From the NCBI RefSeq assembly GCF_001889045.1, contig NZ_CP018155.1, forward strand, positions 2,296,001-2,360,000: a stretch of 64,000 nucleotides of DNA, written 5' to 3'. Shown here one piece after another: positions 1 to 8,500 of the stretch. This DNA comes from Tenacibaculum todarodis. Lineage in GTDB: Bacteria > Bacteroidota > Bacteroidia > Flavobacteriales > Flavobacteriaceae. Within the stretch, counting starts at the first letter, position 1, and every line of letters starts with the position of its first letter. The notes under the pieces are model-generated. The model was not told the origin of the DNA. It saw only the letters and a list, made by a program, of their open reading frames with translations, and ran no database searches. Both the position numbers and the translations under genes were made by a program.

Positions 1-1
1 T

Positions 2-544
2 ACTGATAATTTAGTAATTATCGATGATAGTATTGTTCGTGGAACTACGTTAAAAAAGAGTATTATTAGAATTTTAGACAGATTAAAACCAAAGAAAATA
101 GTTGTGGTTTCTTCTGCTCCTCAAATTAGATACCCAGATTGTTACGGAATTGATATGGCAAGAATTGGTGATTTTATTGCTTTTAAAGCAGCTTTAGAAT
201 TGTTAAAAGATACTAATCAATATGGAATTGTTGAAGAAGTTTATAAAAAAGCAATTGCACAAAGAGGTAAACCAGATAGTGAAATTGTAAACTTTGTAAA
301 AGAAGTTTACGCACCCTTTACTAGGGAACAAATTTCTGCCAAGACAGCACAAATGTTAAAAACGGAAGATATAAATGCTGAAGTGGAAGTTATTTATCAA
401 TCGGTAGATAATTTACATGTAGCTTGTCCAGATAATTTAGGTGATTGGTATTTTACTGGAGATTATCCAACTGATGGTGGAAATAGAGTAGTAAACGAAG
501 CGTTTATTAATTTTTATGAAGGAAATAATAAAAGAGCGTATTAA
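2..544 (+). CDS. purF: amidophosphoribosyltransferase, C-terminal part (5' end outside window)
   Basis: This is the C-terminal third of glutamine PRPP amidotransferase, the first committed enzyme of de novo purine synthesis. The reading frame is open from the first bases of the window, and the visible protein begins just before the PRPP-binding signature VIIDDSIVRGTT, which is diagnostic for type I phosphoribosyltransferases. This is followed by the conserved SSAPQIRYPDCYGIDM segment of PurF. The N-terminal glutaminase domain must lie to the left of the window. The stop codon is at 542-544. Cytosolic enzyme. A GTG at 104 could look like a start but is internal to the gene. Confidence 0.93.
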   Translation, partial: TDNLVIIDDSIVRGTTLKKSIIRILDRLKPKKIVVVSSAPQIRYPDCYGIDMARIGDFIAFKAALELLKDTNQYGIVEEVYKKAIAQRGKPDSEIVNFVKEVYAPFTREQISAKTAQMLKTEDINAEVEVIYQSVDNLHVACPDNLGDWYFTGDYPTDGGNRVVNEAFINFYEGNNKRAY

Positions 545-610
545 TACACTCTTTATAAAATATAAAAATTGATTTCCATAATACTGTAAAATTTTAGTTA
601 GTACTCAAAT

Positions 611-625
611 ATACAGATTCTGTAT
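611..625. other. small palindrome after purF
   Basis: ATACAGATTCTGTAT is a 7 bp inverted repeat with a 1 nt centre, 67 bp after the purF stop. It has no U-run after it, so it is not a good terminator. Function unknown. Confidence 0.35.
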
Positions 626-675
626 TTAATGTAAAAAATCGTAAAATTAGCGGGTTTGCTAAAACTTTATAAGTA

Positions 676-780
676 AGCGTATTAGTGATAGTAGCGGCAT
701 CCTTTTATGTGGTAACTTTTAAAAAAGTTACCACATAAAAGATATAGCGAATAGCACGACCCGCAGGGAAATACCCAAAA
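676..780 (+). repeat. roughly 100 bp palindromic extragenic element, copy 1
   Basis: The element has conserved flanks (GCGGCATCC on the left; GATATAGCGAATAG followed by a CCGCAGGGAAATACCC-type tail on the right) around a long hairpin. The hairpin is a perfect 19 bp inverted repeat (702-720 and 723-741) with a 2 nt loop. The same flanks occur in opposite orientation at 22806-22905, where the central hairpin differs. From memory, elements with these flanks are scattered between genes in marine Flavobacteriaceae. It lies between the convergent ends of purF and the DUF4837 gene, so it may also end transcription from both sides. Confidence 0.75.
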
Positions 781-784
781 AAAG

Positions 785-1771
785 TTATTTAATTTTTAAC
801 GATTTACCGATTGCTTCTAGCTCAAAAATAAAATCGCGCTTGTTTACCGACGGCGCATAGGTAAATCCTTCAAAAACAATAAGTCTGTTGTTCTTTTTAT
901 CTACAATTGTGTAGTTGATGAATGGACCAGCCATAAAATCGTTTTTAACTTCCCATTTTCCACGAGTTTCGTAGGCTTTTTTACCATCAATTTCTGCATC
1001 AAAAGTAAATGGTGCATAAGCTTGTTCGGTTATCATATACATACCTTCATCGCTTCCTGGAATGTATTTTTCACCAATTGCATCTCTCATTTTAGTAATG
1101 TTTTCGGCAACTGTAGCTTCATCTTCTAAAGGTAAAGCATAAATTAAGATGTTATTGCTTCCGTCTCCTCGAGCAATTCCACTTTTTAAATGTTGGCGTA
1201 ACCATAAAAATTCTCCTGTGTCATCTACCGTTTTAAATATTTTAGGAATTGTTAATGACAACCCTAAATTTTTAGTGGTTTTATATTTTGAATCATCAAG
1301 TTTATTTTTTGCAAAATGACGTTGCATTTTTTTAATGTCTAACGCTTGAAATGTTTTTATAATTTCTTTGCTTTTTTGTTGAATTACTTTAATAAAACCA
1401 GCTTCATCTTTAGCTGTTATAAACATAACAACTTGTGGTTTTGAGTATTTATTTTCTTTAATAGAGAAGCTTTCTTTGGCTCCTTTTTCTAAAACTAAGA
1501 TAGATTTGCTGTTTCTCATAAAACTCGCAAAACCAGTTGGATCTACTTGTGTTACAGATAATATTGTTTCTGGCTGTGGTAAACCAACTTGGTGTTCTCC
1601 AAATACAGTTCTTAACTCGTCTCCTACTTTACCTTCCCAATCGTTTCCTTTTATTACTACTAAAATTTCATTAATAGTTCCTGTAGATGTTGGAAAAATA
1701 ATATCTTCTTTTGATTGCTCGCAAGATGAAAATGCAAAAATCACTGTAAATAATAATATTAATTTTTTCAT
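785..1771 (-). CDS. DUF4837 family lipoprotein
   Basis: The 328-residue protein starts with a lipoprotein signal peptide ending in the lipobox-like FAFSSC, so it is probably anchored in the envelope. The rest matches what I know as DUF4837, a family restricted to Bacteroidota with no known function; typical features are the early GTINEILVVIKG segment and a C-terminal region with KRDFIFELEAIGKSLK. It is the last gene of the minus-strand run and lies 48 bp after the MltD-like transglycosylase gene, a pairing that suggests a cell-envelope role. That role is inference. Confidence 0.8.
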   Translation of the reverse strand: MKKLILLFTVIFAFSSCEQSKEDIIFPTSTGTINEILVVIKGNDWEGKVGDELRTVFGEHQVGLPQPETILSVTQVDPTGFASFMRNSKSILVLEKGAKESFSIKENKYSKPQVVMFITAKDEAGFIKVIQQKSKEIIKTFQALDIKKMQRHFAKNKLDDSKYKTTKNLGLSLTIPKIFKTVDDTGEFLWLRQHLKSGIARGDGSNNILIYALPLEDEATVAENITKMRDAIGEKYIPGSDEGMYMITEQAYAPFTFDAEIDGKKAYETRGKWEVKNDFMAGPFINYTIVDKKNNRLIVFEGFTYAPSVNKRDFIFELEAIGKSLKIK

Positions 1772-1819
1772 GATAGTTTTTCGTTTAGTTTGATGGTTAA
1801 AATCAAAAACTGTTCCGTT

Positions 1820-3157
1820 TTACATTCTTTTGGGATAAATATACAAACGTTGCCCAATCTTTAGTTTTGTGCTTCGCATATTATTCCATTGTTTTATTTT
1901 ACTAACTCCTACACCAAATTTTTTGGCAATTTTACCTAAATAATCGCCGCTTTTTACTCTGTAAGTTGTGCGTTTATCCATTTCTAAGTACTTAGGTAAT
2001 GGTTTTTCTCGCTTGCTATCATCATAAGCTGCCAAGGCATAAATTTCTTGTTCTTTGTCTAAGAAATCTACTAATTTGTTTCTTGGTAAACGAACTGAAA
2101 ATGGCTTGTTTTTTACAAACGGAATTACATCCATTTTGTATTGCGGATTTAAAAAAGACAACACTTCATTTTCTACACCTGTTTTTTCTGAAATTTGATC
2201 AAAAGTAACTGTTCTTTTTACTTGAATTGTATCAGTTTGAAAGTTGTAAATATCTGGTGCTGTTGGATAAATTCCTAATTCGTCTGCATACGTAAAAATG
2301 TACATTGTTGCATAGAATGCTGGTAAATAACCTGCTGTTTCTCTTGGTAAATACGGACGAATATTCCAATAATTTCTATATCCTCCGGAACGTTTTATGG
2401 CTTTTAATACATTTCCTGGGCCAGAGTTATAGGCTGCTAACGCTAAATCCCAATCGTCAAAAATATCATATAATTGGCTTAAATATTTACACGCTGCAAT
2501 AGTTGCTTTTACAGGGCTTTGACGTTCATCTACATAAGAGTTTACCGCCAATTTAAACTGTTTTCCTGTTCCGTACATAAATTGCCACAAACCTGTTGCA
2601 CCAACTCTAGACTTTGCTCTTGGATCTAAGGTAGATTCTACAATTGCCAAGTATTTCATCTCAATAGGAATATCATATTGATCTAAATGTTGCTCAAACA
2701 TTGGAAAATAATATTGGGCTCTTGCCATTAACGCTGGATAATATTTTTTGCGGTATTTTATGTAATTATTGATTACCTTTTCTAACGAAGGGTTGTAATT
2801 TAAATGAAAAGGAGTTGTTGCATTTATCTCTGCTAAACGTGCTTTTAATAAATCTGAAGAAACAATACTTTCTACATTTCCAATAATGTCTGCATCATTT
2901 ATTACATATTGATTGCTATCAAATAAAGGCGATTTAAACTTGGCCTCCACCAATAAACTATCAATTAGTTTTAAATCGTCATCTGTATAAAATTCTTTTA
3001 CAATTTCTGTTTGAATTGGCTGAATTGTATCCAATACTTGAAGATTATCTTTCAGTTGAATAATGGTGTCTTTTTGCACAAAAACCGAATCAATTATTGG
3101 TTCTTGAGAAAATGCTTGCGCAGAAATTATAAGTAGTAGTAAAAGTAGTTTTTTCAT
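1820..3157 (-). CDS. mltD: MltD-like lytic transglycosylase with LysM domain
   Basis: A 445-residue periplasmic or outer-membrane murein hydrolase. It has an N-terminal signal peptide (about residues 1-17, ending AQAFSQ). A central SLT domain carries the catalytic glutamate at E174 in IVESTLDPRAKS, followed by GATGLWQFM and the NSGPGNV motif. One C-terminal LysM domain (about 399-442, beginning TYRVKSGDYLGKIAKKFG) binds peptidoglycan. Such enzymes cut the glycan strand with formation of 1,6-anhydro-muropeptides. The start ATG lies 1 bp after the stop of the exonuclease III gene, so the two are probably co-transcribed. A second LysM is common in MltD but only one is clear here. Confidence 0.9.
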   Translation of the reverse strand: MKKLLLLLLIISAQAFSQEPIIDSVFVQKDTIIQLKDNLQVLDTIQPIQTEIVKEFYTDDDLKLIDSLLVEAKFKSPLFDSNQYVINDADIIGNVESIVSSDLLKARLAEINATTPFHLNYNPSLEKVINNYIKYRKKYYPALMARAQYYFPMFEQHLDQYDIPIEMKYLAIVESTLDPRAKSRVGATGLWQFMYGTGKQFKLAVNSYVDERQSPVKATIAACKYLSQLYDIFDDWDLALAAYNSGPGNVLKAIKRSGGYRNYWNIRPYLPRETAGYLPAFYATMYIFTYADELGIYPTAPDIYNFQTDTIQVKRTVTFDQISEKTGVENEVLSFLNPQYKMDVIPFVKNKPFSVRLPRNKLVDFLDKEQEIYALAAYDDSKREKPLPKYLEMDKRTTYRVKSGDYLGKIAKKFGVGVSKIKQWNNMRSTKLKIGQRLYIYPKRM

Positions 3158-3158
3158 T

Positions 3159-3920
3159 TTATAAATCGAGTTCTACGACAATTGGACAATGATCTGAATG
3201 TTTTGCTTCTGGTAAAATATAGGCTCTAGAAATGTTGTTTTGTAACGGTTCTGAAACCATTGCATAATCTAAACGCCAACCCTTATTATTTGCTCTAGAA
3301 TTTGCTCTGTAACTCCACCAAGAATACTCTTGACTTTCTGGGTTTTTAAATCGGAAACTGTCTATAAATCCGTTGTTGATAAACTCGCCAATCCAAGTTC
3401 TTTCTTCTGGTAAAAAACCAGAAACACCTTTCATTTTTGGATTGTGAATATCAATTGCTTCATGGCAAATATTGTAATCTCCACAGATAACTAAATTCGG
3501 AATTTCTTTCTTCAAATTATTGATGTATTCTTGAAATTCATCCATATAATTGAACTTAAAATCCAAACGTTGGGCGTTTGTTCCTGACGGAAGATATAAG
3601 CTCATAACAGACACGTCATCAAAATCTACACGAAGATTTCTTCCTTCAAAATCCATCGACTCAATTCCTGTTCCATATTCAATATGGTTAGGTTTTTCTT
3701 TACAGAAAATAGCTACTGAAGAATAGCCTTTTTTTTCTGCTGAGAACCAATAATGATATGGATAACCCGCGCTTTCAAACAATTCTAAATCTAATTGTTC
3801 TTTATGTGCTTTAGTTTCTTGAATACAAATTATATCTGGATTTGCAGCTTGCAACCAATCTAAAAAGCCTTTTTTTAAGGCAGCTCTAATTCCGTTTACG
3901 TTGTATGATATTATTTTCAT
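3159..3920 (-). CDS. xth: exodeoxyribonuclease III (AP endonuclease)
   Basis: A 253-residue member of the exonuclease III / APE1 endonuclease-exonuclease-phosphatase family; it acts in base-excision repair on abasic sites and 3' blocked ends. Visible motifs: NVNGIR at residues 7-12, the metal-binding glutamate E35 in IQETK, the GDYNICHEAID motif, the YSWWSYR segment, and the C-terminal SDHCPI with the catalytic histidine. Length is normal for the family. The gene directly abuts the 74-residue membrane protein upstream and mltD downstream, so it is inside an operon. Confidence 0.95.
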   Translation of the reverse strand: MKIISYNVNGIRAALKKGFLDWLQAANPDIICIQETKAHKEQLDLELFESAGYPYHYWFSAEKKGYSSVAIFCKEKPNHIEYGTGIESMDFEGRNLRVDFDDVSVMSLYLPSGTNAQRLDFKFNYMDEFQEYINNLKKEIPNLVICGDYNICHEAIDIHNPKMKGVSGFLPEERTWIGEFINNGFIDSFRFKNPESQEYSWWSYRANSRANNKGWRLDYAMVSEPLQNNISRAYILPEAKHSDHCPIVVELDL

Positions 3921-4145
3921 TTAGTTTAAAATGATTGGTTCTTTTAAAAAAAGCCACGTTAATTGCTTCTTTTCTCCTGATTGTGTTTGTATTTTTTTAA
4001 CTCTTGGTGATAAAATTATACCAATTCCTGCAGCAATAATTGCTCTTGTAATTGTACTTTCTAAACCTAAAAACTTCATTCCAAAAAAGAGAGTTACAAA
4101 TACAATTGGGTAAATTAGGAAGTAATATTTTTTTAGAAAATTCAT
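3921..4145 (-). CDS. small membrane protein, unknown function
   Basis: A 74-residue protein with two hydrophobic segments: YYFLIYPIVFVTLFFGMKFLG near residues 7-27 and a second around ITRAIIAAGIGIILSPRV. The C-terminal part ends with a polar tail and a short hydrophobic segment. The gene is packed tightly, 1 bp after the CoA transferase B subunit and touching xth, which supports it being real and translated in the operon. I do not recognise a named family. Confidence 0.7.
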   Translation of the reverse strand: MNFLKKYYFLIYPIVFVTLFFGMKFLGLESTITRAIIAAGIGIILSPRVKKIQTQSGEKKQLTWLFLKEPIILN

Positions 4146-4146
4146 C

Positions 4147-4803
4147 TTAAATACTCATTTCAGGAATTTCTCCGTTTACAATTAAAGTTCCTTCTGTTGC
4201 TGCTTCTATTTCTTGAACAGAAACTCCTGGAGCTCTTTCTAATAAGTGAAAAGCACCATTCTTTACTTCTAAAACTGCTAAATTAGTGACCACTTTTGTT
4301 ACACAACCAACACCCGTTAGAGGTAAAGAACATTGTTTTAAAATCTTAGATTCTCCACGTTTGTTGGTGTGCATCATGGCAACAATAATGTTATCTGCAG
4401 AAGCAACTAAATCCATTGCGCCACCCATTCCTTTTACCATTTTTCCGGGTATTTTCCAGTTGGCAATATCTCCGTTTTGAGCAACTTCCATGGCACCTAA
4501 AACCGTTAATTGAACGTGTTTACCACGAATCATAGAAAAACTTGTAGCAGAATCAAAAATTGAACCACCGTCTAAAACCGTAACCGTTTGTTTTCCTGCG
4601 TTTATTAAATCGGCGTCTTCAGTTCCTTCAATAGGAAAAGGCCCCATTCCAAGTAATCCGTTTTCAGATTGAAATTCAACTTCAATTCCTTCAGGAATAT
4701 AATTTGCTACCAATGTTGGTATTCCAATTCCTAAATTTACATACCATTTATCTTGTAATTCTTTTGCAATTCTTTGCGCTATTTCTTGTTTTGATAAAGC
4801 CAT
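4147..4803 (-). CDS. scoB: 3-oxoacid CoA-transferase subunit B
   Basis: A 218-residue subunit B of a succinyl-CoA:3-ketoacid (or acetate-type) CoA transferase. The catalytic glutamate is E47 in the SENGLLGMGPFP motif, which forms the CoA thioester intermediate; LGIGIPTLVANYIP is the typical N-terminal segment. It works as a heteromer with subunit A encoded 133 bp upstream and moves CoA between succinate and acetoacetate in ketone or branched-chain amino acid breakdown. The exact acceptor cannot be read from the sequence. Cytosolic. Confidence 0.92.
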   Translation of the reverse strand: MALSKQEIAQRIAKELQDKWYVNLGIGIPTLVANYIPEGIEVEFQSENGLLGMGPFPIEGTEDADLINAGKQTVTVLDGGSIFDSATSFSMIRGKHVQLTVLGAMEVAQNGDIANWKIPGKMVKGMGGAMDLVASADNIIVAMMHTNKRGESKILKQCSLPLTGVGCVTKVVTNLAVLEVKNGAFHLLERAPGVSVQEIEAATEGTLIVNGEIPEMSI

Positions 4804-4896
4804 CTTTATTAATGTATCAATTTAAATAATTTAACAGTGTATCAATTTGCTTTGCGCGATTTGATACTTGTACTAAGAATTTTTACTTTTTCTGTA

Positions 4897-4922
4897 TAGA
4901 TTCCTGCCTACGCAGGAATGAC
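4897..4922 (-). repeat. GTCAT...ATC palindromic repeat, type B copy 1
   Basis: On the minus strand this reads GTCATTCCTGCGTAGGCAGG followed by AATCTA. It contains the inverted repeat ATTCCTGC/GCAGGAAT. A 26 nt identical copy lies at 42378-42403. It sits in the 133 bp gap between the two CoA-transferase subunits, so it is transcribed inside an operon. See the related elements at 16569, 25411 and 42417. Confidence 0.85.
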
Positions 4923-4936
4923 AGACTCTAAATCAA

Positions 4937-5638
4937 TTAATCTTTAGTACGAACCGTTCGTTGTTCTATTCTCTTTTCATACTTTTCTCCTTGAAAAATA
5001 CGCTGTACAAATATTCCTGGAATATGTATTTGATTTGGATCTAAAGTTCCTGCTGGAACTAATTCTTCAACCTCTGCAACTGTAATTGTAGAGGCTCCAC
5101 ACATATTTGGATTAAAATTTCGCGCAGTTCCTTTAAAAATTAAGTTTCCTGCCGTGTCGCCTTTCCAAGCTTTTACAAACGAAAAATCTGATTTAAAAGC
5201 GGGTTCTAAAACATACATTTTTCCGTCGAACTCACGTGTTTCTTTTCCTTCAGCTACTTCTGTTCCGTAACCTGCAGGAGTATAAAATGCAGGAAAACCA
5301 GCTTGTGCGGCTCTACATTTTTCAGCTAAAGTTCCTTGGGGTGTTAATTCTACTTCTAACTCGCCCGATAACATTTGACGCTCAAACTCATCATTTTCTC
5401 CTACGTAAGAAGAAATCATTTTTTTTATTTGTTTTCCTTGTAGTAATAAGCCTAAACCAAAATCATCTACTCCAGCATTATTAGAAATACAAGTAACATC
5501 TCTAACATTTAATTTTACTAATTCTGCAATTGCGTTTTCTGGTATTCCGCAAAGACCAAAACCACCTAACATAAAAGTCATTCCGTCTTTTACACCGGTT
5601 AAGGCTTGTTGCACGTTACTTACTTTTTTATTTATCAT
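4937..5638 (-). CDS. scoA: 3-oxoacid CoA-transferase subunit A
   Basis: A 233-residue subunit A of the CoA transferase. The N-terminal half contains the glycine-rich [13 protein letters not shown] (about residues 26-38) typical of CoA transferase family I, then [17 protein letters not shown] and the [24 protein letters not shown] region. It pairs with subunit B downstream; the two are separated by a gap holding a palindromic repeat. Cytosolic enzyme of ketoacid metabolism. Substrate preference is not decided by the sequence. Confidence 0.92.
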   Translation of the reverse strand: MINKKVSNVQQALTGVKDGMTFMLGGFGLCGIPENAIAELVKLNVRDVTCISNNAGVDDFGLGLLLQGKQIKKMISSYVGENDEFERQMLSGELEVELTPQGTLAEKCRAAQAGFPAFYTPAGYGTEVAEGKETREFDGKMYVLEPAFKSDFSFVKAWKGDTAGNLIFKGTARNFNPNMCGASTITVAEVEELVPAGTLDPNQIHIPGIFVQRIFQGEKYEKRIEQRTVRTKD

Positions 5639-5685
5639 TTGCTTAGTTATTTATGTTATTTAAAATTCCCGCGTAGCGGAAAAAA

Positions 5686-7995
5686 CTAAAAATCTGTATC
5701 TTCTTCGTTCTTTTGGTCATTATTTTCTTCACCATCTTTTTCGTCTTTAGCTGTTTTACTACAATCTAAATTTATTGAAAGATTTTCTGGTTTAGAAAAA
5801 TTGCTTTTGCTAATTTTTAATGTTTTATCAGCATAACATTTTTTCATAAATAGTGCCCAAGTTGGTAAAGACATTGTTGCTCCTTGCCCTTTTGTAATTC
5901 CGGCAAAATGAGTTGCTCTATCATCTCCACCAGTCCAAACACCTGTTGCTAAATTAGGTACAATTCCCATAAACCAACCATCAGATTGATTTTGCGTGGT
6001 ACCAGTTTTACCTGCTATTGCATTTTTAAAATTATACGGAAATCCGGTAACTGCGTCTTTTCCTGATGTCCAATTAGAACGTAATCTTGCACCAGAACCC
6101 GATTGTGTTACACCTTCCATTAAATTTAAAATTGTGTACGCAGAGTCTTCACTTAAAACTTCTTTAGATTCTGGAACAAATTCCATTAAAACGGTTCCAT
6201 TTTTGTCTTCAATCCTAGAAATCATCATTGGACTAACTCGTAAACCTTTATTTGCGAAGGTTGAATAGGCACTTACCATTTCTAATAAACCTAATTCTAC
6301 CGCTCCTAAAGCTATAGAGGGATTTGCTTGTATTTCTGTTTCTATACCTGCAGATGCTGCTAAACGTGCTACATTAATTGGAGAAACTTTATCTATTAAT
6401 CTTGCAGACATTGTATTTACAGAACCTGCTAAACCTTGTTTTAAAGTTAACATTTCTCCATATTTTGGACTTGAGTTTTCTGGTGTCCAATCTTCTGGAA
6501 TTCCGTATTTTCCTTTTGGAATTGTGTATAATGTATTTGGAAATTGATCACAAGGAGACATGTTTAACTGATTAATTGCTGTTGCATACACAAAGGGTTT
6601 AAATGTAGAACCAACTTGTCTTTTTTGTTGTGCTACAGCATCATATTTAAAATACTTGTTATTGATACCGCCAACCCAAGCTTTTATATGACCTGTTTGT
6701 GGTTCTATTGAAACCAAACCAGAACGTAAAAAGTGTTTGTAATATTTAATAGAATCGTAAGGTGACATTATTGTGTCTATATCTCCTTTATGAGAAAAAA
6801 CACGCATATCTGTTTTTGTAGTAAACGCTTTTTCTATATCTTTTGAAGATTTTCCTTGCGCTTTCATACGCTTATAACGATCTGAATTCTTTTTTTCTCT
6901 GTTTAAAATTTTTGTTATATCCGATTTTTCAATATCGTAAAAAGGCGCTGTTTTATTTCTCTTTTGTTCTTTAAAAAAGTGATCTTGAAGATTAGTCATG
7001 TGTTCTGCCACCGCTTCTTCAGCATATTTTTGCATTCTAGAATCAATAGTAACAAAGACCTTTAAACCATCTTTATAAATATTATAATTTGAGCCATCTG
7101 CTTTTGGATTATCTTTTGCCCATTTTTTAAGAAAATCTCTTAGGTGTTCTCTAAAATAAGTAGCAGATCCGTCACTATGACTTTCTGGAGTAAAATTTAT
7201 TTTTAATGGTAGTTTTTGCAACGAGTCTTTTTCTTGTTCAGATAATAATCCATTTTTTTCCATTTGTCCAAAAACCACATTTCTACGACTTAACGATTTC
7301 TTTTTAGAGCGTTCTCTGTGTGGATTAAATTGTCTTGGATTTTTTAACATGGCAACTAAAATTGCCGATTCTTGTAAGTCTAATTCTTTAGGTTCTTTAC
7401 CAAAATAAATACGAGATGCAGAACGAATACCAGTTGCATTAAATAAGAAACCTTGTGTGTTTAAATACATGGCAATAATTTCTTGCTTGGTATATTGACG
7501 CTCTAATTTTGTAGCTACAACCCATTCTTTCATCTTTTGAGAAATTCTTATAAAGATATTGCTAGAAGCTCTTCCAGTGAATAAGTTTTTAGCTAATTGT
7601 TGAGTAATTGTACTTGCACCTCCACCAGCACCTAATTTAGCAACGGCTCTTGCTAAACCTCTAAAATCGATACCAGAATGTTCATAAAAACGTTCATCTT
7701 CTGTAGCAACTAAAGCGTCTACTAAGTTTTGCGGTAAATCTTTGTATAAAATTGGTGTTCTATTTGCTTTTACATAGTACTTTCCTAATGTTTTTCCATC
7801 TGCAGAAATTACTTCCGTAGCTAAATCACTTTTCGGGTTTTCTAATTCTTCAAAACTTGGTAATTCACCAAAAACACCCCAAGAAGCTAATAAAAACAAG
7901 AAGCATATAAAAAGGAATCCGCCTAAAACAAGCATCCAAAACCATTTTATGTATTTTTTAAAGCTTGTTGTATCCGTTGTTGTTTTCTTTGTCAT
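5686..7995 (-). CDS. mrcA: class A penicillin-binding protein (PBP1A type)
   Basis: A bifunctional peptidoglycan synthase of about 769 residues. An N-terminal membrane anchor (WFWMLVLGGFLFICFLFLLA) is followed by a glycosyltransferase family 51 domain with the catalytic EDERFYEHSGID, and then a transpeptidase domain with the active-site motifs GSTFKPF (SxxK), SVN (SxN) and GKTGTTQ (KTG). It polymerises glycan strands and crosslinks peptides on the outer face of the inner membrane. I chose the ATG at 7995: it follows the gldH stop with a single base between (TAAAATG), suggesting translational coupling. A TTG seven codons earlier (8016) is less likely. The C-terminus is an acidic, charged tail. 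Confidence 0.93.
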   Translation of the reverse strand: MTKKTTTDTTSFKKYIKWFWMLVLGGFLFICFLFLLASWGVFGELPSFEELENPKSDLATEVISADGKTLGKYYVKANRTPILYKDLPQNLVDALVATEDERFYEHSGIDFRGLARAVAKLGAGGGASTITQQLAKNLFTGRASSNIFIRISQKMKEWVVATKLERQYTKQEIIAMYLNTQGFLFNATGIRSASRIYFGKEPKELDLQESAILVAMLKNPRQFNPHRERSKKKSLSRRNVVFGQMEKNGLLSEQEKDSLQKLPLKINFTPESHSDGSATYFREHLRDFLKKWAKDNPKADGSNYNIYKDGLKVFVTIDSRMQKYAEEAVAEHMTNLQDHFFKEQKRNKTAPFYDIEKSDITKILNREKKNSDRYKRMKAQGKSSKDIEKAFTTKTDMRVFSHKGDIDTIMSPYDSIKYYKHFLRSGLVSIEPQTGHIKAWVGGINNKYFKYDAVAQQKRQVGSTFKPFVYATAINQLNMSPCDQFPNTLYTIPKGKYGIPEDWTPENSSPKYGEMLTLKQGLAGSVNTMSARLIDKVSPINVARLAASAGIETEIQANPSIALGAVELGLLEMVSAYSTFANKGLRVSPMMISRIEDKNGTVLMEFVPESKEVLSEDSAYTILNLMEGVTQSGSGARLRSNWTSGKDAVTGFPYNFKNAIAGKTGTTQNQSDGWFMGIVPNLATGVWTGGDDRATHFAGITKGQGATMSLPTWALFMKKCYADKTLKISKSNFSKPENLSINLDCSKTAKDEKDGEENNDQKNEEDTDF

Positions 7996-7996
7996 T

Positions 7997-8500
7997 TTAC
8001 TGTTCAATTTTTTCAATTCTAAATCCTACATCTGTAATTCCTTCAAGCGGTGCTATACCTTCAGCATCACCATTTTTTCGCATTGCTTGCGCTATTGATA
8101 AACTATATTCTCCAGAAGAAGGAAATGTTATGCTTTCTTTGTAAAAAAGTTTATTTTCTTTTATTTCTGAAAAACCTTCGCCCAAAAACTTTCCTGTTAC
8201 ATCTGCCATTTCATACTCTAAAGTATCTACAATTTGCTCTCCAGAAGGTAACTTTAATTTTGTTACTAAGAATAAATTGCTAAATGGATAATCGTTATTG
8301 TTTCTTAGGTTGATAAATAAATTTCTACGTGCCAAAGTATCTTCAACAGAAAAATTGAAAACTAACGTACTATCAATTTCCCAAATTCCACTTGGTACAG
8401 AAAGATAGTTATCAAAAACTCTTTTGGAATCGCAAGAAACCAACAGTATTACAGCAAAAAGAACTGTAATTAGCTTATTCTTTTGGCTTGTCTTGACCAT
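7997..8500 (-). CDS. gldH: gliding motility lipoprotein GldH
   Basis: A 167-residue lipoprotein with signal peptide and lipobox VILLVSC. The mature part contains the features I associate with GldH: IWEIDSTLVFNFSVEDT, LFINLRNNNDYPFSNLFL and the GKFLGEGFSEIKENKLFYK region. In Flavobacterium johnsoniae GldH is needed for gliding and the associated type IX secretion phenotype; its biochemical role is not known. The start at 8500 gives a proper signal peptide and overlaps the 3' end of ricT by 26 bp; a longer reading frame to 8731 is only the shadow of the ricT tail. Other gld genes are not in this window. Confidence 0.88.
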   Translation of the reverse strand: MVKTSQKNKLITVLFAVILLVSCDSKRVFDNYLSVPSGIWEIDSTLVFNFSVEDTLARRNLFINLRNNNDYPFSNLFLVTKLKLPSGEQIVDTLEYEMADVTGKFLGEGFSEIKENKLFYKESITFPSSGEYSLSIAQAMRKNGDAEGIAPLEGITDVGFRIEKIEQ

